Source: Paracamarosporium sp. OC-R06-R3
Taxonomy: Eukaryota > Ascomycota > Dothideomycetes > Pleosporales > Didymosphaeriaceae
Assembly: GCA_019828545.1 (NCBI GenBank)
Contig: JACVRA010000341.1
Location: forward strand, 62,001 to 126,000
Reading direction: 5' to 3'
Length of the DNA stretch: 64,000 bases
Positions 12,410-23,013 of this stretch are shown piece after piece (position 1 is the first letter of the stretch; each line of letters begins with the position of its first letter). Below the pieces are notes generated by a model that had not been told where the DNA came from, searched no databases, and worked only from the letters and a program-made list of their open reading frames with translations. Both the position numbers and the translations under genes were made by a program.

Positions 12410-13246
12410 ATGGCGAACTCCAGCAGGCAGATTTACTTCCACATCCACGATTTTTACAAGAACGGTATCAAATCTGTTTCGTACCCTCACGATACTGAAA
12501 GTTGCGCCATCTGTCTCGATCGGCTCGAGGTTGATCATGACCCTGTGTCTGTGGATCCTTGCAAGCATATTTTCCACCGGCAATGCATCGTGAAGTGGTT
12601 CAAAAGCCAATTGCTGCATGACGATGGCACCCGCAATCCTGATAGAAATGTGGGGACATGCCCTTGTTGTCGCCGGGAGCTTTTCTGCCACTTCGAAGAC
12701 AGTGCAACAGGCATCAATATACAGACCTGGATTCAAACCCTACATGGACTCAAGCACACGCAGTTCGATACTATCGGTCGAGAAGCCCTTACTTGCCTCG
12801 AACGCATCCACGACCCACAGCCAGACCTTGTACATGCCATCGCGTGCGGAATGATCCGAGACAACCCTGAGTACGAGCCCATCGCTATCGAACTCGGTGT
12901 ACTACGTCCTGTCCGTCAAACTAGCAGGCAAGATCAGATCAATGTTAATACGGGAGAAACCTATGTTTCCAATGTGACACATTCTGTTCATCCTACTGAT
13001 GGGCAAAGTCATATCGATGTCAATGTGGAAGAAGACCATGAGTTCTATATGACCCATATTGTCCGTCGAACTCAGAGGCGAAACCAGATAAACGTCAATG
13101 TGGAGCAAAGCTATGCTCTTAATGTAACACATCGTGTCCGTCGGAGTCGCAGGCAAGATCAAATCAACGTCAATGCAAGGTTGTTAAGAGGGTCTGATAT
13201 TAGAATACACCTTCGAGATCCTACAGATCTGTTACGTTCTGCCTAG
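12410..13246 (+). CDS. RING-H2 finger protein with 25-residue C-terminal repeats
   Basis: Single-exon protein of 278 residues. A RING-H2 finger sits at residues 32-87: Cys32, Cys35, Cys51, His53, His56, Cys59, Cys84 and Cys87, with the spacing C-x2-C...C-x-H-x2-H-x2-C...C-x2-C. This is the zinc-binding fold of many E3 ubiquitin ligases. From residue 168 on there are three full copies and one partial copy of a 25-residue unit (VRRxxRxxQINVNxxxxYxxNVTH type) that I do not recognise. The ATG at 12410 is the first that leaves a short leader before the finger; an upstream in-frame ATG at 12338 would add 24 unconvincing residues. E3 activity is inferred from the finger alone. No transmembrane segment is seen. 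Confidence 0.8.
   Translation: MANSSRQIYFHIHDFYKNGIKSVSYPHDTESCAICLDRLEVDHDPVSVDPCKHIFHRQCIVKWFKSQLLHDDGTRNPDRNVGTCPCCRRELFCHFEDSATGINIQTWIQTLHGLKHTQFDTIGREALTCLERIHDPQPDLVHAIACGMIRDNPEYEPIAIELGVLRPVRQTSRQDQINVNTGETYVSNVTHSVHPTDGQSHIDVNVEEDHEFYMTHIVRRTQRRNQINVNVEQSYALNVTHRVRRSRRQDQINVNARLLRGSDIRIHLRDPTDLLRSA
12911..13177 (+). repeat. 75-bp coding tandem repeat
   Basis: Three and a half imperfect copies of a 75-bp unit within the RING-H2 gene encode units at residues 168-192, 193-217, 218-242 and 243-256. The period is exactly 25 codons with no indels, while the copies differ at many residues. The conserved core is (Q/H)I(N/D)VN followed by T-H before the next unit. Confidence 0.85.
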
Positions 13247-13282
13247 CTTCTTGCAATTTGTCACCGACCAGCCTTCTTTAGC

Positions 13283-13620
13283 ATGGATACAAAAGCCCTT
13301 TATGTAGGAAAGGAATATAGGGCTAAATTGCGCTTTATCGATGCGTATCTACTCAGCGATCGCGACATCAATCTCGAAACTATTATAGGCGATGCTTTTG
13401 CAATGAGGATATACGTCATCGTTCGATGGCAGTGGGCTTTGTTACCTTGTCTCATCGTTCTAGGGACGTCTGCATTCTTAGTGCTTACTCTTATTGAATC
13501 TAGGAACAAGCAGCAGCTATAGAAGTCTTCCGTCCTTACTGGATATCTTGCGGGCGTAGAAGGCTAGGATGCAGCCGAGCTAGCAACACTACGATCTACT
13601 TTTCGGGGCGGTGAGCGAGA
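13283..13620 (+). pseudogene. Relic of the C-terminus of a fungal polytopic membrane protein
   Basis: The frame from 13283 encodes a soluble stretch, then an aromatic-Arg-Trp entry (VRWQWALLPCLIVLGTSAFL) into a transmembrane helix and IESRNKQQL, then a TAG. Translation beyond the stop continues in the same frame with KSSVL and, after another stop, more residues. This resembles the end of fungal DUF3176-like membrane proteins, where a helix is followed by 'WKSSxLPLLFHGL'. The rest of such a protein (usually about 600 residues) is missing upstream, where the RING gene ends only 37 bp away. I read it as a truncated relic carrying at least two stops. The family assignment comes from memory of that motif and is moderately secure. 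Confidence 0.5.
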
Positions 13621-14088
13621 TGCTGCTTTGCTTGCCTAAGGGAGATTGCTCCAAGCGAAGCTGAAACGGCATGAGGAAGGATAGCCGAGGTTTTGTAAGA
13701 TAGAAAGAATTTTGCAGCAGGAAGAAAGATAGGGTATTCCACAATATAAATTAGGATAAAGCCGAAGCTATCGTTACTAAATCAACGCCTCTACCCTGTC
13801 CTCCGTCGCGAACTTGACTAAACACCATAAATACATTAATCGTGTATTGGAAGAGCTATCATGATAGTATTATACCCCTCCTGTCATCTGGCCTGGTCGA
13901 ATAGTTTGTGACAGATATCGTCGATTCATCGACCGAAGGTCGTGCATTAGATTTACGTATAGAGCGACGTACAGTGTAGTATTTACAAGAATGGAAGATT
14001 AGAGGTGGTGAAGTATATGTTCCTAGGTTCCCCGGGCGGCATCGTCTCGTTATGACGGTGAAGGCGGCCAAGAGGCATTCGTTGTCGG
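13621..14088. other. Intergenic between relic and GH16 gene
   Basis: 468 bp that should include the 3' UTR of the minus-strand GH16 gene. No feature stands out. Confidence 0.5.
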
Positions 14089-15355
14089 TTATAATGCAAC
14101 GTAAAAACACAAAGCTGCTATTGCCCATAGTGGACCTGTCTTTGACCCATAATCCCGGGAGGCAGCGCCCTTTGCTGAAGACGAAGAGCCTGGAGGTTGA
14201 GTCGCACTCGGCGTACCAGTCGATGTTGTAAACGTTTCGGTCGCGCCCACGTACTCTACCACGATTTTTTTGACGGACATTACTGTATCTTTCGCGGGCG
14301 GGCCTCCAGTCCAACCGGGATTGCCATCAGTCCTAAAAATGATCAACTACTGAGCATGTACGGGAATGCGGCAAAGACTTACCAATGCGCAACCATCGCC
14401 TGCACCGGCTCTGTGGGGATATTCTTATCAAACGTGTTCACGACCTGGCCATCCATCAAGAAATACGCTTTGGATTCCGTCCGGACCAGTTTGTACGTGT
14501 GGAAGCTGTCCGTCTGGACTGTAGTAACGTTTAAATCGACTTGCTGAATCGGCTGGCCTTTTTCCATTGCCTGGACTACTGCCCAGCTGACATTGGTGCG
14601 GGTCAAATACTCCATGTCGACTTCGTTGTTGTCGCTACCGTAGAGGAAACCACCTTGTAAAATCAGCACCTAATGCGATCACATGGTCGAACCCACGGAA
14701 CTCACATTGACACGAGCCATCCTCTGCGCTCATCTTGACCGTCATTTCAAGCGAGCCCACAGAGAATTTCTTGGTGCTCATTATCTGGGCGGAACTCAGA
14801 CCCACGGTGCTTTTAGAGTCGTATTTTTGGCCGCCGGGGACTTTGAGTTCCAGGTAGCCGTCTTTAACTGCGACATTGTTCGGATCCATCTGCCGCATGT
14901 AAGGGTTGTCGACGGAGCCGCCATAGCCTCTAGTGTCGACGATCCATTTGGTGGAATCTATTCCGTTTTCGAAGGTTGTGGTTTCGGTTGTAACTTGATC
15001 CTCGGGATAAAGGCCTAGCATGGGCTGGACGTCGTTAGCGATGGTGAGTCCCTGCATTTTCGCAGAATACGGGTTGGAATTGTATAGGGTGAAATACCTT
15101 TGACGCGTCGGGAGTCTGGTCATTTGAGACCACATCTCGTGGTTTTATCACCAGAATCTCATGGTGCGTCTCTGCTGGCGGTTGAGGGGGAAAGATAGTT
15201 GCTGAGGGTGTCTGTATAGGCTCGCGAGGCGCATGTGGTACTGGCGGAGAGTCGAATCCGAGTGTAGGGTGACTGACAGCTGCACGGTGACGTGGATGTT
15301 GTGCTGCGTCAGTGGCCGCTGCCAATGCGCTGATGGCGTAGTTCGAAACCTTCAT
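14089..15355 (-). CDS. GH16-family glucanase/transglycosylase, probably GPI-anchored
   Basis: Secreted wall-active enzyme with a concanavalin-like fold, probably cleaving or re-joining beta-glucan. Four exons; introns near 15101-15057, 14687-14652 and 14377-14332 restore the frame. The third exon carries the GH16 catalytic motif E-x-D-x-E as NNEVDMEYL, with the two Glu as nucleophile and acid/base. Removing the second intron creates the run SCQCGFLYGSDNNEVDMEY, which supports that splice. The N-terminus (MKVSNYAISALAAATDA) is a weak signal peptide followed by a Pro-rich linker of about 60 residues. The C-terminus is a Ser/Thr/Gly-rich stretch ending in a hydrophobic tail (GPLWAIAALCFYVAL), as in GPI proteins such as the CRH family. 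Length is about 390 residues. Substrate is not shown by sequence. Confidence 0.88.
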
Positions 15356-16183
15356 CGCAGGTGTTGCGAAGCGTGAAAATCTTTATCCTAGAGAGACAGA
15401 ATGTAATCTGCGGGCAAGCTGACCCCTATGCGTCTCATTTATGAACGGTCAGAACCTTATAAATTCTCCGATAAATTGAGAAAAAACTAGTTCCAGATTA
15501 GGTCGTAATTCGATGGATTTAATTAGCTTTGAGGAAATAAGGCGAGATGGCAACTCCGGTCCTCGCCACCAGAAAATTAATCGCACAGTTTGATAGCATC
15601 GATTTGGCTGAGCACACAAGTTAGGTAGGAGCAGATTAACTAAGTGTACATCGATCAGCATGTCGATCTCATATAACCGTAAACCAGTACCGCGTGGATG
15701 GAAAATGGGGTGGATTCAGTGGGATCCTGTCAAGATGAAGACGTGCTAGTCCCAGGTGGGGCACGTCAAGCCCAAAAGAGATCAGTTAGTCCGAAAGAGG
15801 ATAAATGAGTCAACCAATCACAAGCTGCTGATTCGCTCTGCAAATGGGTGCTCCCCAGCTTCCTTGACTCACTAAATCCAAACCCGCCTTCTTCTTCATC
15901 TTCTCTCTGCTTGTTATGCGATGCTGAGATGCGCGTGATACGTTTGTCTAGTTTTGTTTGGGACATTTCCGGGCTGCACACGGAGTGCCTCAGGCGTGCA
16001 GGCAGGTGATCTGAACGTGCTTCTTACCTCGGCCGAACCTTCATCCCTACAAGTATCGCGTGTCTTGCACTGGCCACATACTAGCCCTATCAAAAGTAGT
16101 AAAATATTAATTTAGACTTAACGTCACAAGGTGGGTCTAGACAGCTCTCTAATCGGACCCTGCGTAGAGCTACTTGGATATAC
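15356..16183. other. Gene-free interval upstream of GH16
   Basis: About 830 bp that must contain the GH16 promoter. Moderately AT-rich with only short open frames. The right end abuts a long inverted repeat. Confidence 0.5.
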
Positions 16184-16407
16184 CGCATAATTTCGAATAA
16201 TAGCACTTTGCTAGACTCAGAAAGGCATGTTTGGTCTTGTAAGGTGATTGGGTAGACCCGCCTATAAGTGGAGAAGAAGTGGGCATTGGAGTCATACGGT
16301 AGAGGACATGGCTTTTCTCCCCACTTATAAGAGAGTCTATCCAATGATACCGCAGGACCAACCTGCCTTTCTGAGCCTAGCAAAGTGCTATTATTCGAGA
16401 TTATGTG
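16184..16407. repeat. Long imperfect inverted repeat (hairpin), MITE candidate
   Basis: Positions 16184-16275 and 16315-16407 are imperfect reverse complements, about 85% identical by eye over roughly 90 bp, with a loop near 40 bp. The best-matched part is the outer core AAAGTGCTATTATTCGA (right arm); the inner parts (CCTATAAGTGGAGAA and its partner) pair as well. Both arms can be translated outward into similar peptides (FLSLAKCYYS), so this may be an inverted duplication of a small coding fragment rather than a mobile element. No clear target-site duplication was found. Confidence 0.75.
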
Positions 16408-16551
16408 GTAGTACGACTGCTTCTGGAAGATCTAAAGATGGAAGACACTCTGGGCAAACATCTGGTGCTGGAGTCAACCCTACCTCAGAAGCATTCAAAG
16501 AGGAATTGCCCTTAACAGACACTAATTAGGCGAGCTCTCTAGAAAGTAGCT

Positions 16552-16893
16552 ATGTGTGGGTACATCGAAATTCTTGAACTGCTTCTTGAAGACGGAAAAA
16601 TCGACCCCAATGCACGAGCACATCGCGAGAGTACAACTAGAAAGCGAGTCGATGCTAATGCATGTACTAAAGATGGGGAAACGCCACTACATGCTGCTGT
16701 AAGCAATGGCGACGAAAAGGCCACGAAGCTACTCCTGGAGCATAACACCCAAGTGAACATTCGCGATCGCAAAGATATAACAGCGTTAGGCATTGCGAAA
16801 GTTAATCGTAATCAAGTTCTCGAGAGATTACTAGTAGAGCCTATGGAAAATATCTGTACGGAAAAGCCGGATACGAAGAACACTTGGCTTTGA
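16552..16893 (+). pseudogene. Ankyrin-repeat gene fragment
   Basis: The frame encodes about two and a half ankyrin repeats: GYIEILELLLEDGKIDPNA, then KDGETPLHAAVSNGDEKATK and LLLEHNTQVNIRDRKDITAL. It begins in the middle of a repeat. A TAG lies three codons before the first ATG in the same frame, and no earlier repeat is found upstream. Ankyrin proteins normally have more repeats, so this is probably the tail of a lost gene. It follows directly after the long hairpin. A small free-standing protein cannot be excluded. Confidence 0.55.
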
Positions 16894-17730
16894 GGATTGG
16901 AGGCTAAGAAGTCTCTGGGATATACTTGGTCTTATACAACGACCTTCGCCTTTTCAGGGGGAATTATCTAAGGCTTCGCCGCCGACCGCAAGGAGTGTCA
17001 TGCTAGGAAGTGGCTGCCGACCCTCTAAAGCAGACACAAAAAGCTCAACAACGTATAAGGTAGAAATCGCTCAGAACATCTAGGTGATAGAACCGTCTCA
17101 GGCTCTCATGCGTTCTACACTAAGAAGTCTTTGCTTTTTAAAAAGGGGTAATAGGAAGTACAACACTACCTCATACAGGATTGTGCAGGTTAAACTTCCC
17201 ATAGGTCCTATTGCATGATGCCGCTGGTTAGAGAACCCTGCAGGTAGCGTAGAAAAGCCCGATGGATATCTTCGTCTTTTGTTGATCTGTCAATTTGGAG
17301 TAAGTTATCTTTCAGCACGTTCCCTCCACAGCGTGCAATGTACGGTATGAGCAAATCCTGCGCATGAATAAGTTGGTTTTTACCGAAGTCTCGTACCTTT
17401 GGAATCTTCACAGATCAACTGTAAGGGATGACTTCATGCTGACCAGCTAACTAAACACCTAGTTGGTTCTTCAAGTTCAGATTTGAAAACGAGTTCTGTC
17501 CCTCAAGGTAATTTGCTTAATACATCTTTCCTGTGAACTTTAGCCAGCAGCTATCGGTGCTATAGACACTTGGATTCTACCCTTAACTACCTAACGCTTT
17601 AGTGATGCTATCTTATCGACGTTCGCAATAGCACAACATATTGCCACTTGATGACGGCTAAGTTTGAATATTTGTCCAAACAAATCAACAAAGCTAGAGC
17701 TGCCTTTGACGAGTATATGATCAACCAGAT
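16894..17730. other. Gene-free interval
   Basis: About 840 bp with only short frames. A 67-codon minus-strand frame at 17208-17411 looks protein-like but has no ATG context or recognisable domain. It may be further relic sequence. Confidence 0.45.
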
Positions 17731-18888
17731 CTACAAATCCACAGATCCTTCAAGAAATAGCGGTCTTTTTGCCCACAAGAATATTACCTCAACAAGTACA
17801 GGTACGAACAGGATTACAGAGACGATCTGTCCGAACAACCACTGACCGTCAGCAAAACGGCCACCACTTGCCTCAACCATGTCTTTTTGGAAGCGCTGTA
17901 GTCGGAAAAAGGCCCACAGCTGACAAGTTAGGAGAGACATAACAAGCATGTTGAGAATTGTCCATGTGTAATCTATTCGGTCGTCGCGCGATTCCCAAAC
18001 AGGAACATGAACCTGAAGTTTCTTTAGACATTTTTCGACCTGTTCCTTCATGGCAGAATGGATGATGTGGTAGATAACAACCACTGTGATTAAGAACCAA
18101 CTAGCAATGCCAAACACCGACATTGTGTTCTCATCTTGGGGAGACAGTGGCTTTATATCGACAAAACATGCGTCGTAGATTTTAGCCCAGTCGACTGAGG
18201 ATATCACTGCATCTGCGGAGTCGCCAATTTGACTAGGACCTTTAAAATATTAGAAGATTGTCTTAGTAGTATTGTAAGAAACATGCTCACCAAAAGTGGC
18301 TACCATCCGGGAGAAGAAGGGATAGAAAGACAGCAGCCAACACAACACGAACAAAACGAAACGCTGCCCTTGGCGTGCTTTGGCTTTCTCCACTGTCTCT
18401 TCAATGCCCACAAAGAGTTTTGCATTTATCGCTAGCGGAAGCAACGGTAATAGTGTCATTGTGGAAACCGTCCATGCTACTTTCATGGTGATCGCTCCCA
18501 TGCCCTCTGTACTGATACCGAAATTCGCTTGGACAAGAGTGATCGTATTTGCAAGTTGAATGGCGAATGTAAAGAATAGTGCGTTGTCGTAGAACGTTTT
18601 CGTTGCGTTCGCTAGTAGCGTTGTGGCCTTGTGTGCTGGTTGCTTTGATGACTTTAAGAATACGAAGGTGCTAACGATAGAGACGTAAAACGCAATTTCT
18701 ATCACATAACCCGTCGTCATTCCAATTCCGCTAATGTCTGGATTTCCTTCACCCCATAAAACACCGCAAACCTCCGTCTTGCAATCAGCAACACGACTGA
18801 TATTACCACTGGTTACGTTTCTCACGAGATCCACGTATCCAGCAAAATCATCCCGCGAGGATAAGACGGAACAATCTGTCTTGCTCAT
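17731..18888 (-). CDS. Polytopic fungal membrane protein, family of unknown function
   Basis: Two exons encode 368 residues. The N-terminal extracellular-like domain is cysteine-containing (MSKTDCSVL ... CKTEVCGVLWGEGNPDISGIGM), then about seven hydrophobic helices follow, with a charged loop before the last ones (VEKAKARQGQRF). The WGxGNPDxSGIG motif recurs in uncharacterised fungal multi-pass proteins. Splicing the intron at 18290-18240 joins MVATFG to PSQIGDSAD in frame. A second AG ten bases further in would shift the frame, so the acceptor at 18240 is chosen. The ATG at 18888 is the first in this frame; no convincing signal peptide precedes it, so a short upstream exon remains possible. 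It faces a second membrane-protein gene head to head, 292 bp away. Confidence 0.75.
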
Positions 18889-19180
18889 GTCACAATCAGA
18901 AATTGGTGCGATAGGGGAGCGGAATGCCGGATACTTCAATCTGAAGGTGGGGTGGCTAGGCTGGGTTTTTGAAACCTCTCAGTTTGGGCGTCCTCGGCTT
19001 GCGTGTTCTCGGTTGGGGCGTCTTCAGCCCCATGGTGGCGCTCACCCAGCCAATCTTATAGTTTCGCCATGTATTGGGTTGGGATTGCGCCCCCAAAGAA
19101 GAAACATGCTAGAGCGAATAAAACCCGCGAGGCTTCGGCTCATTTTCAGGATTTACGTTTGCTCTTTCCCACCTGTGATC
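18889..19180. promoter_or_regulatory. Shared divergent promoter region
   Basis: 292 bp between two head-to-head start codons of membrane-protein genes. The segment is GC-richer than its surroundings and has repeated short GGCGTC/GGGCG-like words (about 18985-19030). Co-expression of the pair is inferred from spacing only. Confidence 0.5.
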
Positions 19181-20048
19181 ATGTCAATCTCTATCTTATT
19201 GTCAGTGCTGTGTATTGGTGTATTAGCACACCCAGTGAGTAATCCAGGAAGTCATTATCTAGTTTTACCAATGACATTCGTTAGCTTGAAACCAACGAGG
19301 CTCGACTGGCGCCGACTTGCATCGCATTCCAAGACTTTCATGGCTGCACGGAGTCATGCTACATACCCTCAGCAACGACATGCAGCTATGATACACAACC
19401 GCTCTGCATAGAAACCGTTTATACGCACAACGAGGATGTCATTACGACTGGATATCGCTGCGGCAACACCGACGACATGACCGCGACCAGAATCACAGAG
19501 CCATCTCCGACTTTGAATCAGACAACTACCACGACATCGACAACCGACGCTGTTCCATCGTCAACTAGCGGAGCTGAGCCCCCACTAACTAACACAGAAC
19601 AACCGACCAGCACATCATCTGCAACTCCCGGAAATCCTTCCGGATCATTCCCTACAGGTACGATTCTTTGCCTAACAGTTCCGTTATCTGCGCTTACCCT
19701 CTACAAGACTTCAAACGTCAAGTAATTCCTGGAGTCATATCTGGATTCTGTGCTATCGTTATATTGCTAGTGTTCTGGTAAGAAATCCATTGCAAACCCT
19801 AGCAATAACTCATTATTTACCTTCCATGAAGGCGTTGGTCCCACAAGCGCCGCCAACGAAAGAAAGTCGCGAGCTCCGAAACGAACGAAAAACCAGATGC
19901 GAATGTGGATTCGCTCGCGCCAGACAAGACACCTAGTACGAGTGAAGAGTGCTCCAACGCCGAAATAACTGCAGGATCAGGAACCGCGGTTGAGGTGAAG
20001 CCCGCTGAGGTCAAAAGGATGCCTATAAAGACTTCTAAAACTCTATAA
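19181..20048 (+). CDS. Single-pass type I membrane protein, Cys-rich with Ser/Thr stalk
   Basis: A four-exon gene assembled by eye: 19181-19234, 19285-19657, 19708-19777 and 19832-20048, giving 714 bp and 237 residues. Exon 1 is a signal peptide (MSISILLSVLCIGVLAHP). Exon 2 encodes a small domain with seven or eight cysteines (APTCIAFQDFHGCTESCY...), then a Thr/Ser/Pro-rich stalk likely to be O-glycosylated. Exon 3 encodes a transmembrane helix (VIPGVISGFCAIVILLVF), and exon 4 starts with a stop-transfer cluster (RWSHKRRQRKK) and ends with an acidic tail. This architecture resembles fungal wall-stress sensors and WSC/Mid2-like proteins, but I do not recognise the cysteine domain. All three introns are near 50 bp with GT..AG ends, and each junction restores sense. 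No single frame longer than about 80 codons exists, so the gene is easily missed. Confidence 0.75.
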
Positions 20049-21137
20049 AGAATTGGTCAATCGGACTGCTATAGGTGCGAGATTTGACGAGATCAGAGGC
20101 AGCAACCTGATGATATCTCTCTTTCGTGGTGCGATCAACGGTGCACTTGTGGGATCAACCTACCTAAGTTGTAGCCTTACCCCGAAGATTTGCTATTACG
20201 ATACGTCAGGAACTAACATTGATATGATAACACACGACATATTGTTGTCGCGGGTCGCGACTGCTTATTCGTCTCCTATCGTTTGGATGATAATATGGAA
20301 CCTAGAACTGAACAGGTCTTGTCCCACCTGTGCTACACGTAAATAAATATACGATCAAATGGCGGGGTGCCAAGGGACACTTCGCTCGCTTTAGCATAGA
20401 TTGTCCATTTCTCGCCAAACACCCAGCCCGATGATCTTTTCATACTAGCGCACAGCGTTCTCGGGGCACAGGCGATTCCCCGCAGAGGTAGTCAGCGAGG
20501 TGCGGGCTCATTCTGCAGGGGAGGAAAGAAGGCACCCGAGTTAACCGCACAAAGAGCTTGCCGGCATGGGCTGATTGCGGCGTGTGGGCGCTTAAAGACC
20601 CAGAGGCTGTTAGGTCATGATTCCTACCCCACCAATTGGGAGCAGCCTTCAGTGGAGCGCTGCCCGCGCGGGAGCCTGGTCCACACAGGCATACAACCGT
20701 CTTCGATTCTTGGTTTCCAGAATTGATATTCTAAATAGCGTTTGGAAAAGCTCCTTTTTCTGGGATAGGGTCACGGATTTCAAATCGCTTGGAAGTAGCG
20801 CTCGTGTTTTAACGAAATTTGGGATTCGGTGACTGTCTTTGAAAACAGATATCAAACAGCACATCCTGACCGATATCAATTTTTCCGGATTTCGATGATA
20901 TGACTGAGGTTGCTCATGCAGAGTTTGCGTTGATCGGCAAACTTTAGCTCGTTCTTGACGCGGGCAGGCTTGGTCATCGTTCTAAATATAATGTGTAGAG
21001 GCACAGTTGCATGCTCGCGTGCTGGATGGTACTAGCTCATTAACATATAGTCTGTTCGTTATCTCAGTCGCTGTCGACTTGATTTCTTTACAAGAAAATC
21101 CTAACGTTGTAATTCTTGTTCCAACCAGCGGTACACG
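20049..21137. other. Gene-free interval
   Basis: About 1.1 kb between two plus-strand genes. Short frames have no coding features. The middle (about 20380-20620) is GC-richer than the flanks. Confidence 0.5.
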
Positions 21138-23013
21138 ATGCTATTGGATCTACCAGTAGAAATGCTTGAGGCAATCGCCAGGCAGGTATATTTCCCAAAT
21201 TAAAGACTTCTAGACCAAGAGCGACTGACCCAGGCAGATAATGAAGAAACGGGACCTGAAAAATCTGTGCGAAACTTCGACTCGTCTCTCAAAGATTGTT
21301 GCTCCAATTTTATACGAGCGAATCACCGTCACTGCACAAGAAGACCGTCTATTCGATATAAACGTCTCACCTTTTCTACAGCACCAACTTCTTCGCCATA
21401 CAAGAAACATTGAGATTGTATCGCAGTTCCACAGCAGGCTCTATGCTCGCTGTATCCACGAAGAAGGTTGGGTCTCTGAAGGAGAGGTAGACGAAGATGA
21501 GCGTTATGCTCTCGCCGAACAAGCTGCGAGTTCGATAAGGCTACTAGAAAGATGCCGTGACGATAATCTGCGAAGCTTTACGTAAGTTTTGTGTTACTCT
21601 CGCCGAATTTGATGCTAAGCTAGATAGGTGGGCCTTGGGTACGTGTGTTCCTCCGGAAATTCTAGGTCCTTTGGGTTACTTGCCGCACAAGCAAAGACTA
21701 CTTGAATCCATCCATCTCATCACATCTGGTTCCTGCGAATTTAGCCTCAACCCTGGTGCTCCAATAGACTTATCAGCCTTCGCACACCTTGAGGAGTTTT
21801 CGTGGAGTGGGTTACGGTCAAATAGTGACATGGAAACGCTCAACAATACCTTGATTCAAGTATCCCATCAACTTGTGGAGCTTAGGTTGGACTTTGTATG
21901 CTGGAATGAGGTAGCAGATGCTTTGGCTTTAAGACGAGGCGATTCAGACGCTTACTTTGTGCGCACCATCTTAGGGCTCCCCCCAAAAAGTACGATGCGG
22001 ATGTTTCCAGCTCTTCAGGTGCTCTCTTTGTCGAATGTTTCATTCGAATCGGGTGGAAAGGAGATGGCACACGCATTCGACTTTGGTCTGCTTTCCTCGT
22101 TAACATTGCGCTTCTGCCATGGGTGGGAAGGTTTCCTCCGGCACGGATGCCGCTTGGGCATACCGACAAGGCTCAAATCGTTCGAGATTCAGTCTACGCT
22201 GTCTTACGAGATCAACGCTGAAGATTCGATATCACAATTTCTGGGTTCTTTCCAGGGCCTTGAGCAGCTGGCTATCTTCACCAGCTCGCCTTCACAGACG
22301 TTGAATATTTGGCGCGCTGCCCTTAACCACAAAACAACACTCAGAACTTTTGCTCACCACCAGAGAGGCATAATCGAGGACGAAGATTCGCCATATTTTG
22401 ACGCACATTGTGACTCCTCAGACTTGTCTCTGAGCCTTTATGATGAAGAAATGGCCGCCTGGGCTAGAGATCCGTCAAAGCATCCTTGGAATGAGATATG
22501 CCTGGAGTTTGTTGGGATTTGCTGCGATCCGACGCTGCTGGTATAAGCCCTCAATCTAGCCTACGAAGCGGTCAATTAACATAATCCTAGAAGCGTTTTC
22601 TGTTGCCTCTCGAAGGGAAACATCCACTGCGAGTTCTGCACATCCGGCAATCGGGCGCAGATCTTAAATTCGAACCAAGCTGGGTTATACGGGACAGTGC
22701 ATTCGACCAATCGATACCGACCAGACGCGTTCAACATGGGCTCAAGGAAGTCACAAAGTCATTTCATGAGCTCGCTCAATGGGCATTCGGGCCCCAAGGT
22801 TTGCCTTCTCTCGAGGTAATTGCCTATGGTGACCTCTCCTACGAAGGACGATATGCACAGAGCAACGTGTTTATCTGTAGGAATTCCAATCGGGATATCA
22901 CACATCAAGCGTCGAATTACGTCTCATGTACTGACAACCAGCGACGAGATCTGCTAGACAGTTATCTCAATATTCTGTCAGCTTGCCCTACCAGTGCCCT
23001 GTTTCACGACTAG
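21138..23013 (+). CDS. F-box-like protein
   Basis: Four exons encode about 570 residues. The N-terminus (LPVEMLEAIARQ ... LKNLCETSTRLSKIVAPILYERI) fits an F-box, the Skp1-binding part of SCF ubiquitin ligases. It is split by a first intron right after ARQ. The remainder has scattered leucine-rich strands (LEEFSWSGL, LVELRLDFV, LQVLSLSNVSF, LSSLTLRF, LKSFEI), as in fungal F-box/LRR-like proteins. Introns near 21189-21237, 21582-21627 and 22540-22591 have GT..AG ends and restore the frame. The ATG at 21138 lies seven residues before the end of the first F-box helix, so the start is well placed. Substrate unknown. A second, unrelated F-box gene lies at 61-63 kb. Confidence 0.75.

Noticed and set aside
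17208..17411. A 67-codon minus-strand frame with protein-like composition
   Set aside because: No proper start and no family; may be relic sequence but cannot be supported.
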